A DNA stretch of 64,000 bases from Alisma plantago-aquatica (taxonomy: Eukaryota; Streptophyta; Magnoliopsida; Alismatales; Alismataceae): positions 562,515,906-562,579,905 of the forward strand of contig OY856410.1 in assembly GCA_963693085.1 (NCBI GenBank), in the 5' to 3' direction. Shown here piece after piece: positions 21,376 to 31,140 of the stretch. Every line of letters starts with the position of its first letter. Position 1 is the first letter of the stretch. The position numbers and the translations under genes were made by a program. Under the pieces are notes generated by a model. The model saw only the letters and a list, made by a program, of their open reading frames with translations, was not told the origin of the DNA and ran no database searches.

Positions 21376-22728
21376 CTAAAGCATCTTGGCACACTCCTGT
21401 AGTGACTTGCTTCTCATCCAATCATGTGTTATATTGACCAAGCAAGCTTCAAGTGGTAATTCTTGATATGCATTGAAGACCGAACTCACTATGGCCTCAT
21501 CTTTAGTAGAGGGGGGAATGTCCTCCTCTTCATCATTAGGAAAACCCACATCTTTGCTAAGGGACACAACCTTGGTCTGCTCCATGATGTCAACCGCCAA
21601 TGTGCCTCTCTCCACCTTAGTCATTACATGAGCCATATCTAAAAATGGCTTCCCTAGACAAAGTGAGATATTGTTATCAAAATGCTTCGCCATGCGGCAT
21701 TGCTCCTTATCTTTAGATGACGTGGTGCTGGAAGGCATGACCATATCGAACCAATCATCGGCGATACCCAAGGTCAAACGACCTCTCCCCATCTCAAGTA
21801 TCATGTCCGCTGTAGCTTGGAAGGGTCGTCCAAGTAGTAACTCATTGCCTTGTTCATCTTGCATCTCCATTACAAAAAAGTCTGCTGGAAATACAAACTG
21901 ATCTACTTTCACCAACACATCTTCACAAATACCATAAGGCTTCACCACTGAATTGTCCACCAGCTGAATTGTCATATTGCTCGGCCTTGATTCTTTTAAT
22001 CCCAATTTCTTGAATGTAGAGAGAGGCATCAAGTTTATGCTTTCCCCGGAATCACACAATGCTTCACCAAATTTCACCTTACCAATGTAACATGAAATGT
22101 TGAAGCAGCATGGATCCTGCCTCTTAGGTGGCAATGTGCCCATGATGAAGGCACTCACCTGCTCCTTGAGAACTACAACCTCAGTATCAGGGATCTTCCT
22201 CTTCTTAGTAATGATGTCTTTCAAAAACTTTCCGTAAGAGAGAATTTGCTCTATTGCCTCTAATAATGGGATGTTGACTGAGAGCTTTCTGAAACTGTCC
22301 AAAAACTTCTTGAACTGGGCGTCCACCTTCTTTGCTTTCACACTATTCGGATATGGGACCGGGACAGCCTGTGCCCTTTGATGCGGCGACACATATGGTG
22401 TCCTTTTCCTCGTCTCCTCTTCAACAACAAAGGGATCTGCAGTGACATCTTCTGCTATTTCGTCTACCGGCTCTGTGACTGAGATTGGCACCTCCTCAGT
22501 GGCCTCACCTTCGGGTTCTGACTGGGGTTTGCTTGGTTCATCGGCCCTGGGGTTTAAAAGCTTCTTGCCACTCCTTAGCAAGATTGCCTTCGCCTGTTGG
22601 TTTCCTCCTGGAACGTTTATGTTACCCGGAAAACCTTGCTGCACTGGCTTCTTCAGATTGGCTATTTCAGCTGCCATTTGCGCCATCGACGTCTCTATTG
22701 TTCTCATCTGAGCCCCATGGCTCTGCAA
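21376..22728 (-). pseudogene. Athila gag C-terminus and aspartic protease
   Basis: About 450 codons. The first third is a proline/acidic linker; residues about 100-200 contain FKKFLDSFRKLSVNIPLLEAI, a conserved Athila/Tat pre-protease motif. The retropepsin-like site reads FGEALCDSGESINLMPLSTF: the active-site Asp lies in CDSG, where most relatives have CDLGASINLMP, so the residues after Asp have changed. VLVKVDQFVFPADFFVMEM and LLGRPFQATADMIL complete the fold. A TAG ends this segment at 21376-21378. The protease would cleave the polyprotein in the particle. Confidence 0.82.
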
Positions 22729-23880
22729 TGTCTGTCCAAACTAATTCATAAATTCCCCCTGTTGCTTGATCTGCTGACCAAAAGTGTTCATAAGTTCTTA
22801 GTTCTGCTTTATCACTTGGTTGAGCAACTCCGTGCTCTTATCCTCCGCCACCGGTTGGGGTTTTGCATCGGGGTCCTGTAAAAAGTTATTCGGATCCTTC
22901 CAGGAGAATTTCTTGTCCTTCCTCCATGAGTAATCGTTATTTCTGTAACCCTGCTGCTGGAGCATTAATTTGACTTGAGCTTCATCCTTGGATTCAGTAT
23001 CCTCTTTTGCAAGTAGTTTCTTTGCTAGAAGGTCCATCTTCTCATTCAACTCTTTGATTTCCTTTAACTCCCCCACAACTCAAACGTGCTCTACAACGTC
23101 TCTGTCACCCCAGGATTGCTTCTTGGCCATGTTTTTCAGAATTTCCCAACACCTCGTGTCTGTGTTGTTCAAAAAGAATCCTGAGCCTATGAAATCTAAG
23201 TTACTTCTATCATGCTCGGAAAGAGCAAAATAGAAGATTTTTACCTATGTCTCCTTGTCAAGCCCATGATGCGGGCACCTCCTAAGCATGATCTGAAACC
23301 TTTCCCAGGTCTCAGAGTAAGTCTCTCCTGCCTTCTGGGTGAAGTTATGAATTTTCCTAATCATGTCATTGGTCTTCTTGGGCGGAAAGAACCTTTCAAA
23401 GAATACCTCCACCATGTGGTTCCATGATTCCACATATTCATCATCTAGATTGTGCAACCATTCTCGTGCGTTTCCTGCCAGAGAACTCAGGAACATCTTC
23501 AGGTAGAGTGTCTCCTGTGGAAATCTGTCAATTTTAATCATATCACAGTTCTCCACGAATTGGATTATATGAGTGACTGGGTCTTCATTCTTTAGCCCAT
23601 GGAATGCATTTGACTTGACCAAATTAATTAGTGCAGGATCAATCTTATATGTCGGAATGTTGATCTCCTGCTTCTTGATTGGTCCCTTTGACGCAGATGA
23701 GGAAGATGCCTTGATCTTCTCCCATATCGTCTGTTCCTTTGCCATTTCTTCTTGTTCAGATTCAGAATCTGTTTCTTCCAAGTGGTCTTGATTGTAATAC
23801 TCCTCGTCGTCAGGTCCCGACAGAGGAACCTCTGGTGCCTGTTGCGTGTAGTCGGTGCTACACGTCTGCACCATGCACAA
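22729..23880 (-). pseudogene. Athila gag (retrotransposon gag domain), several stops
   Basis: It starts at the ATG at 23880, about 160 bp inside the PBS. After an acidic leader, the retrotransposon gag domain is clear: HGLKNEDPVTHIIQFVENC, PQETLYLKMFLSSLAGNAREW and FFERFFPPKKTNDMIRKI. Nonsense codons occur at 23245-23247, about 23072-23090, 22798-22800 and about 22741, all in frame with no frameshift; at least some look like CAA or CGA turned into TAA or TGA. A Gln/Lys-rich segment (QQQGYRNNDYSWRKDKKFSW) follows. No zinc knuckle is seen, as is usual in Athila gag. Confidence 0.82.
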
Positions 23881-24040
23881 TACCTACAAAATGAAAATTT
23901 GAGTTCAGTACTGTGCTAGACGATTACAAAAATTGGAAAGATAGACTATGAATATTTTTGAAGTGATTTCAAACTAATAAAAAGTAAAAAGTGGCCTAGA
24001 GTGGCCGCTTGCAGCACTCGTAGTGCCGACAATTTTCGTG

Positions 24041-24058
24041 TCCCCAACAACGATGCCA
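24041..24058 (-). other. Athila primer-binding site, decayed tRNA-Asp type
   Basis: The minus strand reads TGGCATCGTTGTTGGGGA shortly after the 5' LTR end. The intact form, complementary to plant tRNA-Asp, is TGGCGCCGTTGCCGGGGA. The three differences are C-to-T or G-to-A changes, as expected from deamination of methylated cytosines. Confidence 0.75.
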
Positions 24059-24065
24059 AAAAACT

Positions 24066-25678
24066 TGACACGATTTTACCGTGCGTATAACGCAAGTGCA
24101 CGCGTCAAAGTAGTATAGGCCCTTATGAGGCCCGAGTCGAACTCAGGGACACTGAACTATCGGTAGACTACTACTAACTATTTGCGATCAGCTAAGCCGG
24201 TTACAATGGTTTGAGAGTTGTTTTAAAATTAAAAGAAAAGAAAACAAAATAAAATAATCGATTAAAGGTTTAGTTTAATCAATTCAGGTGAAAATCTTTA
24301 GGGTTGCGGTTTCACCGCGGGTTATCATTGCATGAATTTCTATATAGTTACTCAGATTTATCTCTCTATCCAGGTAGTGTCCTGTAATCAGAATTTCCCA
24401 CTGTCTTGGTACAATTCACTACCTATGTTTAGGTCGATTCCACCATCGTAGTAACCTATACCCTAAACTAAGTGCATTAGAAACGACCTCTGGGTTTCCA
24501 CCATTAACCTTACATCACCTTGTTCAAGGGATTTGTGAATTAATGTGAATTTCGTCTCTTTTCAACCGTTAATTCTTCTTTCAAAGTAATTAAGGGCATT
24601 AGATTATTATTATGGTGATCAAGAATAATAATATAATTGAGAAAGTGAAATCATACCACAGATTTAAGAGATAAAAGATGAATAACTATGATAAAATTGT
24701 CATACAATGATTCCCCGGGCTACTCCCGGTCCTAAAGATAAAGGGGATTAGCCCCGCATGTTCATCTCAGAGCAAAACATGGTAGAGAAAAGGAGAAACA
24801 TGGAGAAAAATGTGATTAAGTAGTGAAACCCCTAAACAGAGAAGATCCAAGCGTTCCTTGGCATAGAATGCGCGATCTCCGGCCTTTCGGTAGTGGAAAA
24901 CGTCTTCTTCGGCATCCGGAATGGCTGGGGCGTGCTTCTGGGCTCCGTTCTTCTCTCCACACCTTCTGGGGACGTGTGCAACGACTAATGACATGATCCC
25001 CTGCTCTTGGCCACCGTCATTAGGTATAATCACTGAGTTAGGTTGCAAAAATATCGTAGCCGTTGGATTTAGATCGATCTGAAGCAAACTTGTATCTGAC
25101 GGTGTCGATACCATCGACGCGAGTCGATGGTATCGACCTTGCACGGTATCGGATGGTCTTCTTTTCTTTTCTTTGTCACGACTGATGCTAACTTGATACC
25201 ATCGACGAGGGTCGATGGTATCAACTCTCTTAGGCATCGGTTTTTTGTCCTTTTCCGTCGCTGAAGCTCCACATGTCGATAGTATCGACTTTAGGGTCGA
25301 TAGTATCGACTGTCTTCTCGCCAGCAACCTGATGGTATCCCGATACCATTGAATTCTGTGTCGATAGTATTGACTCTGCGATGCTCCTTGCGGCTGGCAA
25401 CCTGTGGTCGTGTCGATGGTATCGACCACTGTCGATGGTATCGACAACAACAAATATTCATTTTTCCTGAAATTGCAACACAAAACCACATAAGCCGAAA
25501 TAAAACATATTATTGTACTCATTTATGCTCAAAACACTAAAATAAGGGAGATTTGACATAGAGAAGGATCACAAACCAAAGTAAATGAATCATGCAATAT
25601 TAACCACCAAAATGACCAATAAATGCATAAAACACAAGTAAAATATGTCTATAAATGCGACTCAAAATCATCGCATCA
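24066..25678 (-). repeat. Athila 5' LTR
   Basis: 1613 bp, bounded by TGATGCGATG (minus start at 25678) and GTGTCA (minus end at 24066). The target duplication CATAT follows at 25679-25683. The dyad cluster at 25103-25446 matches the one in the other LTR at constant offset. Some dyads decayed in one LTR are intact in the other, so both copies together support ten original sites. Confidence 0.88.
25103..25446. repeat. Dyad cluster TCGAT-N3-ATCGA in the 5' LTR
   Basis: The same five-pair arrangement as 5614-5957. Here the third pair is perfect in both members (TCGATAGTATCGA twice), whereas in the other LTR it has been mutated. Decayed arms are mostly TCGA to TTGA or TCAA, the expected CpG-type transitions. 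Confidence 0.8.
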
Positions 25679-25683
25679 CATAT

Positions 25684-26499
25684 GATGAAAATCTAAATGT
25701 TATTTTATCGTGATAACCCATAGTGTATAGGCAAAATCGGGAAACCTTTCGACACAAGGCTGAAGGTATGGAGTTCAAATCCTTTAGAAGGTCAAGTCAT
25801 TATGCAGAAGTTTTCCCAAAAGGATGTCTTGTTGGTTCATGCGTGGTTAAACATGAAGATTGAAGAGCATTCAGAGTACCTAAATAATATCTCAGTAGCC
25901 ATTTGGCAGATATCAAAGGTTTTAGGACTGAGTGAGGCTCATGAAAAGAACAACAATCGGGCAACCGTTTAGCATGGATCAAGTCAAAAGATCTTTAAAG
26001 AAAGTTTTCCAAGTTTGAAAAGTTTTTTTTTTAAATTTTGAAAACATTATCCAACTTTTTTCAATTTTGTAAAGACAGTTCAACTTTGTTGGGTTTCAAA
26101 ATCTTTGTTCAACACTTTTATTTTATTTTCAAAAGACAATTCAACTTTTGCTGATTTTTCTCGCAAATATTTAAGATTGTTCCTTTTTATTTGGAAAGAC
26201 TTCTCTTTTTTTAAAATATTCTTTTTATAAAGATCTTTTATCAAAATATTTCTTCCTTTGAAAATATTCTTCTTTTTCGAAATGATTTTCCTCTTTTTAA
26301 ATTTTGAGAAGACTTCTTTTGAAAAGTTTTTTCTTTTGAAATTTTTTTTCTTGTTATTTAAAAAAGTAACCACATCCATAAAATCATTACATAAGTTGAA
26401 ATGCATGAATCTAATTGTGATAGTACTACTTCCATTACATGTTTTAGTTGCTAGAAGGTTTTCTACTCCCTCATGGAGTTTTATATAACTATAGTCAGG
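25684..26499. other. No gene seen; T-rich tract at 26010-26400
   Basis: The first 300 bp continue the Athila target DNA. From about 26010 to 26400 the plus strand is a degenerate T-rich stretch (TTTTGAAAA-, CTTTTTATTTGG- and AAATATTCTT-type words). A similar tract lies at 58190-58480, next to another LINE fragment. The only open frames here are low-complexity Lys/Phe strings and I do not regard them as genes. Confidence 0.55.
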
Positions 26500-26649
26500 C
26501 CCATTCTTTGTTTTAAGGTGGTTCTTTTCTATCCAATATGAGATTATATTCTACTCTCTTCCTTCAAAAAAAATCCTCTAATTTGGCTTTAGCTGCTTTT
26601 GGATATCTGGTATCCAGTTACCAAATGAAGGGTTCTCATTTTGGTCCTC

Positions 26650-26832
26650 TTATAACATATTGATTGAAGATTGGCTATCTATTGTTATGATAATTTTATC
26701 AAGGTTACATTCAGTAACAACATTAAGTGAGAGATTAATAGATTGTAACTCTGCTTCCAACACACCATTAGCCTTAATGGTTTCCACAATCCCTCCTTGC
26801 CATCTTCCACTATAGTCTCTTGCAATTTCCAC
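26650..26832 (-). pseudogene. LINE RNase H remnant
   Basis: A 60-codon frame containing ANGVLEAELQSINLSLNVV, which matches the Glu-containing helix (AEx..A) of plant LINE RNase H, and IIITIDSQSSINML, which matches the third motif (DS). Upstream and downstream parts are degraded. It would remove RNA from RNA-DNA hybrids during target-primed reverse transcription. Confidence 0.6.
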
Positions 26833-27462
26833 TATAGAACCTCTCTTGCCTTTCTATGCTGCATCTATATTAATATTTAGAGTATCTTCAGGCGACGCTT
26901 TCTAGTGATGAGTAATGTTACCTATGTTGCCTGTTGGCAATGCTTAATCTATTTCTAAAAAAGGGCATCTTCTGTCTGAATATATGTGACATGATGCAAT
27001 TGGGTAATCTCCTTCTTTTCAAACGTTCACATGTTTCTGCATTTCCATATATACTTGGAGGCGATGACAAACATTGCGATGTGTTGTGGTTGGTTCCATC
27101 ATACCCAATTCCCCAATTGAGTTTCATTCAAAAATCTCTCCATATTCACATTGACTAGCAGAGTAGTCCAAACCCCTTTCACATGGTGACAACCACACAT
27201 TGCATAGAGGGTTCTTTCATCATGAGCTTTGTAGTGTGGGTACAATCCATCCAGTGACATCTTCCTTTACACTCTAGCATGGTTTGTGAGGATCACATTG
27301 TGGTTCAACAACCAAGTAAACATCTTCACTTTGGATGCTACATTCATACCCCAAATAGTGATCCACTCTTTGTCTATGTGTTGTTCTCAGGGTGCTCGTA
27401 GTATAGCACACGCCAACTTAGTGGTGTGCGCACCATTTGCTGAGTGATTCCAAGCCCTCACA

Positions 27463-27705
27463 TCAGTCAGAAGATGATAAGTAGGTTTTTTTAGATAAGC
27501 AATCTCTTTGAGGGAACCGACTCCCTAGGAAATCCACATCCCACTTCCCCTCCAGGTTGATGATGCTTCTAGCCTTCAAGTCAAGAAGATCTATAGGAAT
27601 AGTTCTATTAACATATTGGTCCAGTTTGCCTATATTTGGGACCCACTGGTTTGTCCAAACATTAGTGTTCTCGCCACTAATAATGGTCACATAGGAGTTG
27701 CTCAT
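27463..27705 (-). pseudogene. LINE RT C-terminal (zf-RVT-like) fragment
   Basis: An 80-codon frame with ISGENTNVWTNQWVP, equivalent to the G-x-TNxWxDxWxP motif that begins the C-terminal region of plant L1 pol after the RT. The remainder is diverged. It lies between the RT remnant and the RNase H remnant, as expected. Confidence 0.65.
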
Positions 27706-28161
27706 GATGAACTCCTACCCTGCTAACACAACTTGCCCCAGTTTATAATAGTATGCGTTTTAGGTATCCTTATGTTTCTTGAATATTTTCTACATAGCAT
27801 GACACAAAGTTGTATCCCTGCCATGACTAATACAACAAGCATTCCTCAGGATGAGGGCTTTATTCCATTCCCTCATAGACTTGACGCCGAGTCTGCCATT
27901 GTCCTTACTGTTTGTAACCTTCTCCTAAGTGACAAGAGAGGTGGCCCATCCTTCCTTGTGAACCCCCCCCCCCCCAAAAAAAAAAATAAATTTCCTTATT
28001 GAACCATCCACACGATCACACAAGTTCAAGGGAAGAGTTGTGGTCTGCATGACATACGTCAAAATTGCAAATAATGTAGTTCTAGCAAGACAAACCCTAC
28101 ATATAAGTGAGAGGCGTCTTGATGACTGTGCATTGATTCTTTTAGTAATCTAGTCCAACAC

Positions 28162-28556
28162 TTATGCATAAGTCTCCCTTTTAACTCTTTTATGGATGAT
28201 AGGGAAACCAAGGTACCTACCCAAGTCGGTGGTCTTTAGGAATCCACTAGCTTCACATATCTTCCTCTTTGCTGAGTTCTTAATGCTCTTTGAAAAGAAA
28301 ATTTTGGTCTTCTCCACTGAAATCTCCTGCCCGAAAGCCATTTCAAACTCCCTAAAGCATTCTAGAATGGTATTGATGTTTCTCCTATATGATTTGGCAA
28401 ACAAGATGAGATCATTTGCAAATTCCACATGTACAATCTTCAGGTTATTGCCAACCAAGATGATGCGATTCTACTCGCACCTATCCACCTGCTCTTCAAG
28501 CATTTAGCTTAGACATTCAATACATAGGACAAAAAGATTTCTTTGCCATGTTTGTG
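28162..28556 (-). pseudogene. LINE RT remnant (second half of palm only)
   Basis: Starts abruptly at LFVLCIECLS, the block just before the catalytic box, and continues to HVEFANDLILFAKS, where the usual FADD has become FAND; the second catalytic Asp is retained. Then GQEISVEKTKIFFSKS and LGRYLGFPII, both standard for plant L1 RT. The preceding 250-300 residues of RT are absent because endonuclease sequence joins directly at about 28550. Confidence 0.75.
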
Positions 28557-29500
28557 CACCTTTGAAGATTTTCCCCATCTGGTGGTAGCTTTTGCGCCTC
28601 CCCCAACTCTGTCTCCAAGTCCCGTATTTTCCTTTTAATATCTCCAAAATGATCGTCCGCCCACTTCCGAAGCCTTGCACCACAGTAAGCTATTTTGTCA
28701 GTCATTGACGAACATCGTGACTCCTCCCAGGCATGTTTAATGACCTCCTCGCAGTGGCTTTCATGAACCCACATGGGTTCAAATATGAAGAAGTTCGTCT
28801 TCCTTCCTTTGGTTTGTTGTTTTTTCTCAGCCTTAACTAGAATTGTTGCATGATCAGACTCATAGATCGGAAAATGTATCACTCTGCAACAAGTGAATTT
28901 GTTTCTCCACTCCGTGTTTGCCATAGCCATGTCTAACCTTTCCTGAATGTGTGTTTCTGGGGTCAGACCTCTGTGCCATGTACACATGTCCCCACTATAT
29001 CCCAAGTCACACAGATCACAGTCGTCAATAGCATCCCTAAAGTCTTGTAAAAAACGATCCGGTTTTGGCGGACCTCCTCGCTTCTCCTCATTCGAAACAA
29101 TTTCATTAAAGTCTCCAAAAAAGATGTACGGTATTTTCAGGTTTCCTTTCAGTTCTCTCATCAGGTCCCATGTCTTTACCTTCTACGTTTGATCAGCCCA
29201 GCCATAAATGCCCACTGCCTTCCAAAAAGTGTTCGTCCTCCCTTCTGAAATTTTACACTCCACATGATGTTGTGAATAAGACCTAACCTCAAGATCGATA
29301 TCCTTCCACCACAATCCCATGCCTCCCGCTCTTCCTACACTGGAAAGACATGTACCATTCACAAAACCGCATTTTCTTTTAACCTCCTCCAAATCCGTAG
29401 CAAAAAGCATAGTCTCCATAACGAAGACTGTGTTCGGGCTTTCTCTCCATCACCACGAGCGGAGAGCGCTAACCGTGTCAGGGCGGCCCATACCTTTATA
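28545..29500 (-). pseudogene. LINE endonuclease (EEP family)
   Basis: A damaged apurinic-type endonuclease that nicks target DNA. Visible motifs in order: NYKGMG (from N-C-R-G-L-G), FVMETML (catalytic Glu), GGMGLWW, YIFFGDFNE (Asp/Asn), ERLDMAMAN and a late ESDHAT (Asp/His). A stop at 29183 and a shift near 29450 break it. The C-terminal linker (HFGDIKRKIRDLETEL) is present, then the frame runs into the RT deletion. Confidence 0.78.
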
Positions 29501-29539
29501 GTTCTAGCTAAATATTTTCATTGTCTTTCGCGGGGTTGG

Positions 29540-31110
29540 TCATTACCAACCTCCGCTACTTGGGGTACTGTGCCCCCGATATAACAGTAAGTTGTCTTTT
29601 TTTTCCTGTTATTGTTTCTTCGGCCTGCTTGTCCAATTCCATCGCACATTCCACCATATACCTATCCCTCTTTCCCGTTGCAGTCTCCCATACTACCTCC
29701 TCCGGGATGCCCAGGCGAGCTGCTCTGCCCATCTTGTATACCCAGACGGGTTTCTTGTTCTTCTGTTTCACGGTGCCCTTCCTCTTTTCTTTTTGTTCAG
29801 TCACTGCTTTCCTGCATTGTGCCCGTGTTGTAATCTTTTTTGGTCTAGTAGCATCTCTGTTGTCCATAGCCTCCGTACAAATAAAGTTATTTTGCACTTT
29901 TTCCACCCCCACTTGTGCATCCCATTCATTCCTGATCGTGGCAATGAGTTCTTCTTCACCAATAGAATATGCACTTGGTGCAGTTTCCGGAATTCTAGCA
30001 CTGTTCCTTTTGCTGAGTAAAAAATCTCTTCCAAACTTGATGCTCTGTTCTCTTTGTTCCCTCCGTGGATTTTTCTCCTTCTGGCCGTGTTCAGTGTTTG
30101 TCATTTCCTCCTCACATTTCCTTCCAGAGAGAGTTGGGCATGCCGCCTGGGTGTCTGTGTGCCCCATACCCCCCTGACCTTTCTATCCTTGGCCATCTGC
30201 TCTACTGATGCTATACGGTTTGCTGACCTCTTCTCCTTCTTCCTGGCTTCTTTGCTTCTCTGTGTCCATTTCATGTCTTCTTCTATTTGGCCCCTTGTTC
30301 ACCTCTGTCCCCCTTCTTGTCGTACTACTTCCTCCATACGTATCCCCCCCCCCCTGTGATGATGTCGCCTGTAGCGGCCTCGTGTGAAAATTTATCTTCC
30401 TCCTTATCTTTTCTTCTCCATACAGTTCTGTGTGCAGTGGTATACGAGCTTTTCTTGGTGAGGCCTTAAGCCATGAGCCCCAGTTACGTTCGTTTGTTTC
30501 ATCCTCCTCTGCTTGACTGCAATCTTTTTCTATATGTCCCACGATCCCACAAATATAGCAGAAATTTGCTAGGCGCTCCTACTTGATCTCGACCTCCACC
30601 ACCTGCTGACTGCTTCCCTTCACCTTTAGGATTCGTTTCAAAGGTATTGTGATGTCCAGTTGTATTCGCACCCTAGCCGATGCGTCCCATCCCAATTCAT
30701 CGACATCTAATTGAATCACCTCTCCGACCCGGGATGCTATGCTTATTATTGTTTTTTGTGAGCGCATGCCCATCGGAAGTCCGTAAATCCTGATCCAGAA
30801 AGGGATGAACTTGATGTTGATTCTTCCTGGTTGCACATCTCTTCGACCTCCTTGAAGAGCAGCAGTTTGTTTTCAAAGTTCCAGGGTGCCCCCTCCATGA
30901 CCCATTGTTTATCCTTCTAGTGTAAGAACTGAATAACAAAGCAATCGCCCTCCAGTTGCTTGAATAGTAGAAACAGGATCATCCTCAACGGTTTCAACCT
31001 TAAAATCTGAAGCAGAATAAACGGGGTTATCCGCGTATTACGTGGCAACCGTTGAGCCTGAGTCGTTCTCTGTGGCTCCATTAAAAATGTTGCCGCATTC
31101 AACGGTCTTG
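29540..31110 (-). pseudogene. LINE ORF1 (DUF4283-like plus CCHC knuckle)
   Basis: From about 30960 the minus strand encodes DUF4283-type sequence (GDCFVIQFLH, KDKQWVMEGAPWNFENKLL, then FIPFWIRIYGLPMGM in a shifted frame). About 30515-30560 encodes a CCHC knuckle, CYICGIVGHIEKDC, after an in-frame TAG. The following 330 codons (30542 to 29556) are low-complexity and charged, with a stop at about 30183. ORF1 proteins bind the LINE RNA. The ATG is not secure. Confidence 0.7.
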
Positions 31111-31140
31111 TCTCACTTGTCAGACGTAACCTTTAAATCT

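Larger units (their letters stand above)
4577..25678 (-). mobile_element. Athila-type Ty3/Gypsy LTR retrotransposon (contains a nested Copia element)
   Basis: A 21,102-bp element, about 12,980 bp without the nested Copia. It has 1613-bp LTRs at both ends, a CATAT duplication on each side, a decayed tRNA-Asp-type PBS next to the 5' LTR, and a G-rich polypurine tract next to the 3' LTR. On the minus strand the order is gag, protease, RT, RNase H, integrase, a hairpin-rich spacer, an extra ORF in the env position, and a 1.7-kb 3' noncoding region. This order, the size, the PBS type and the polyprotein sequence (CDSGESINLMP protease, MDDFSIYG RT) fit the Athila lineage. All ORFs carry nonsense codons, so it is not autonomous now. 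Confidence 0.88.
26500..31140 (-). mobile_element. L1-type LINE (minus strand), internally deleted
   Basis: From high to low coordinate the order is ORF1 with DUF4283-like and CCHC parts, endonuclease, a fragment of RT, the RT C-terminal zinc-finger region and an RNase H remnant. This is the order of plant L1 LINEs with RNase H. Most of the RT is missing and every part has stops or shifts. The 5' limit near 31140 is an estimate; no target duplication was found. A C13 then A11 homopolymer interrupts the sequence at about 27963-27986. Confidence 0.75.

Noticed and set aside
26080..26406. 108-codon Lys/Phe-rich frame
   Set aside because: Translation of a degenerate T/A-rich tract; no protein character.
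27963..27986. C13/A11 homopolymer as a regulatory element
   Set aside because: It lies in a decayed LINE and could be slippage or a sequencing artefact.
29521..30359. Long plus-strand open frames (up to 218 codons) opposite LINE ORF1
   Set aside because: They are antisense shadows: Cys/Phe/Ser-rich, no family resemblance, while the minus strand encodes DUF4283 and a CCHC knuckle.
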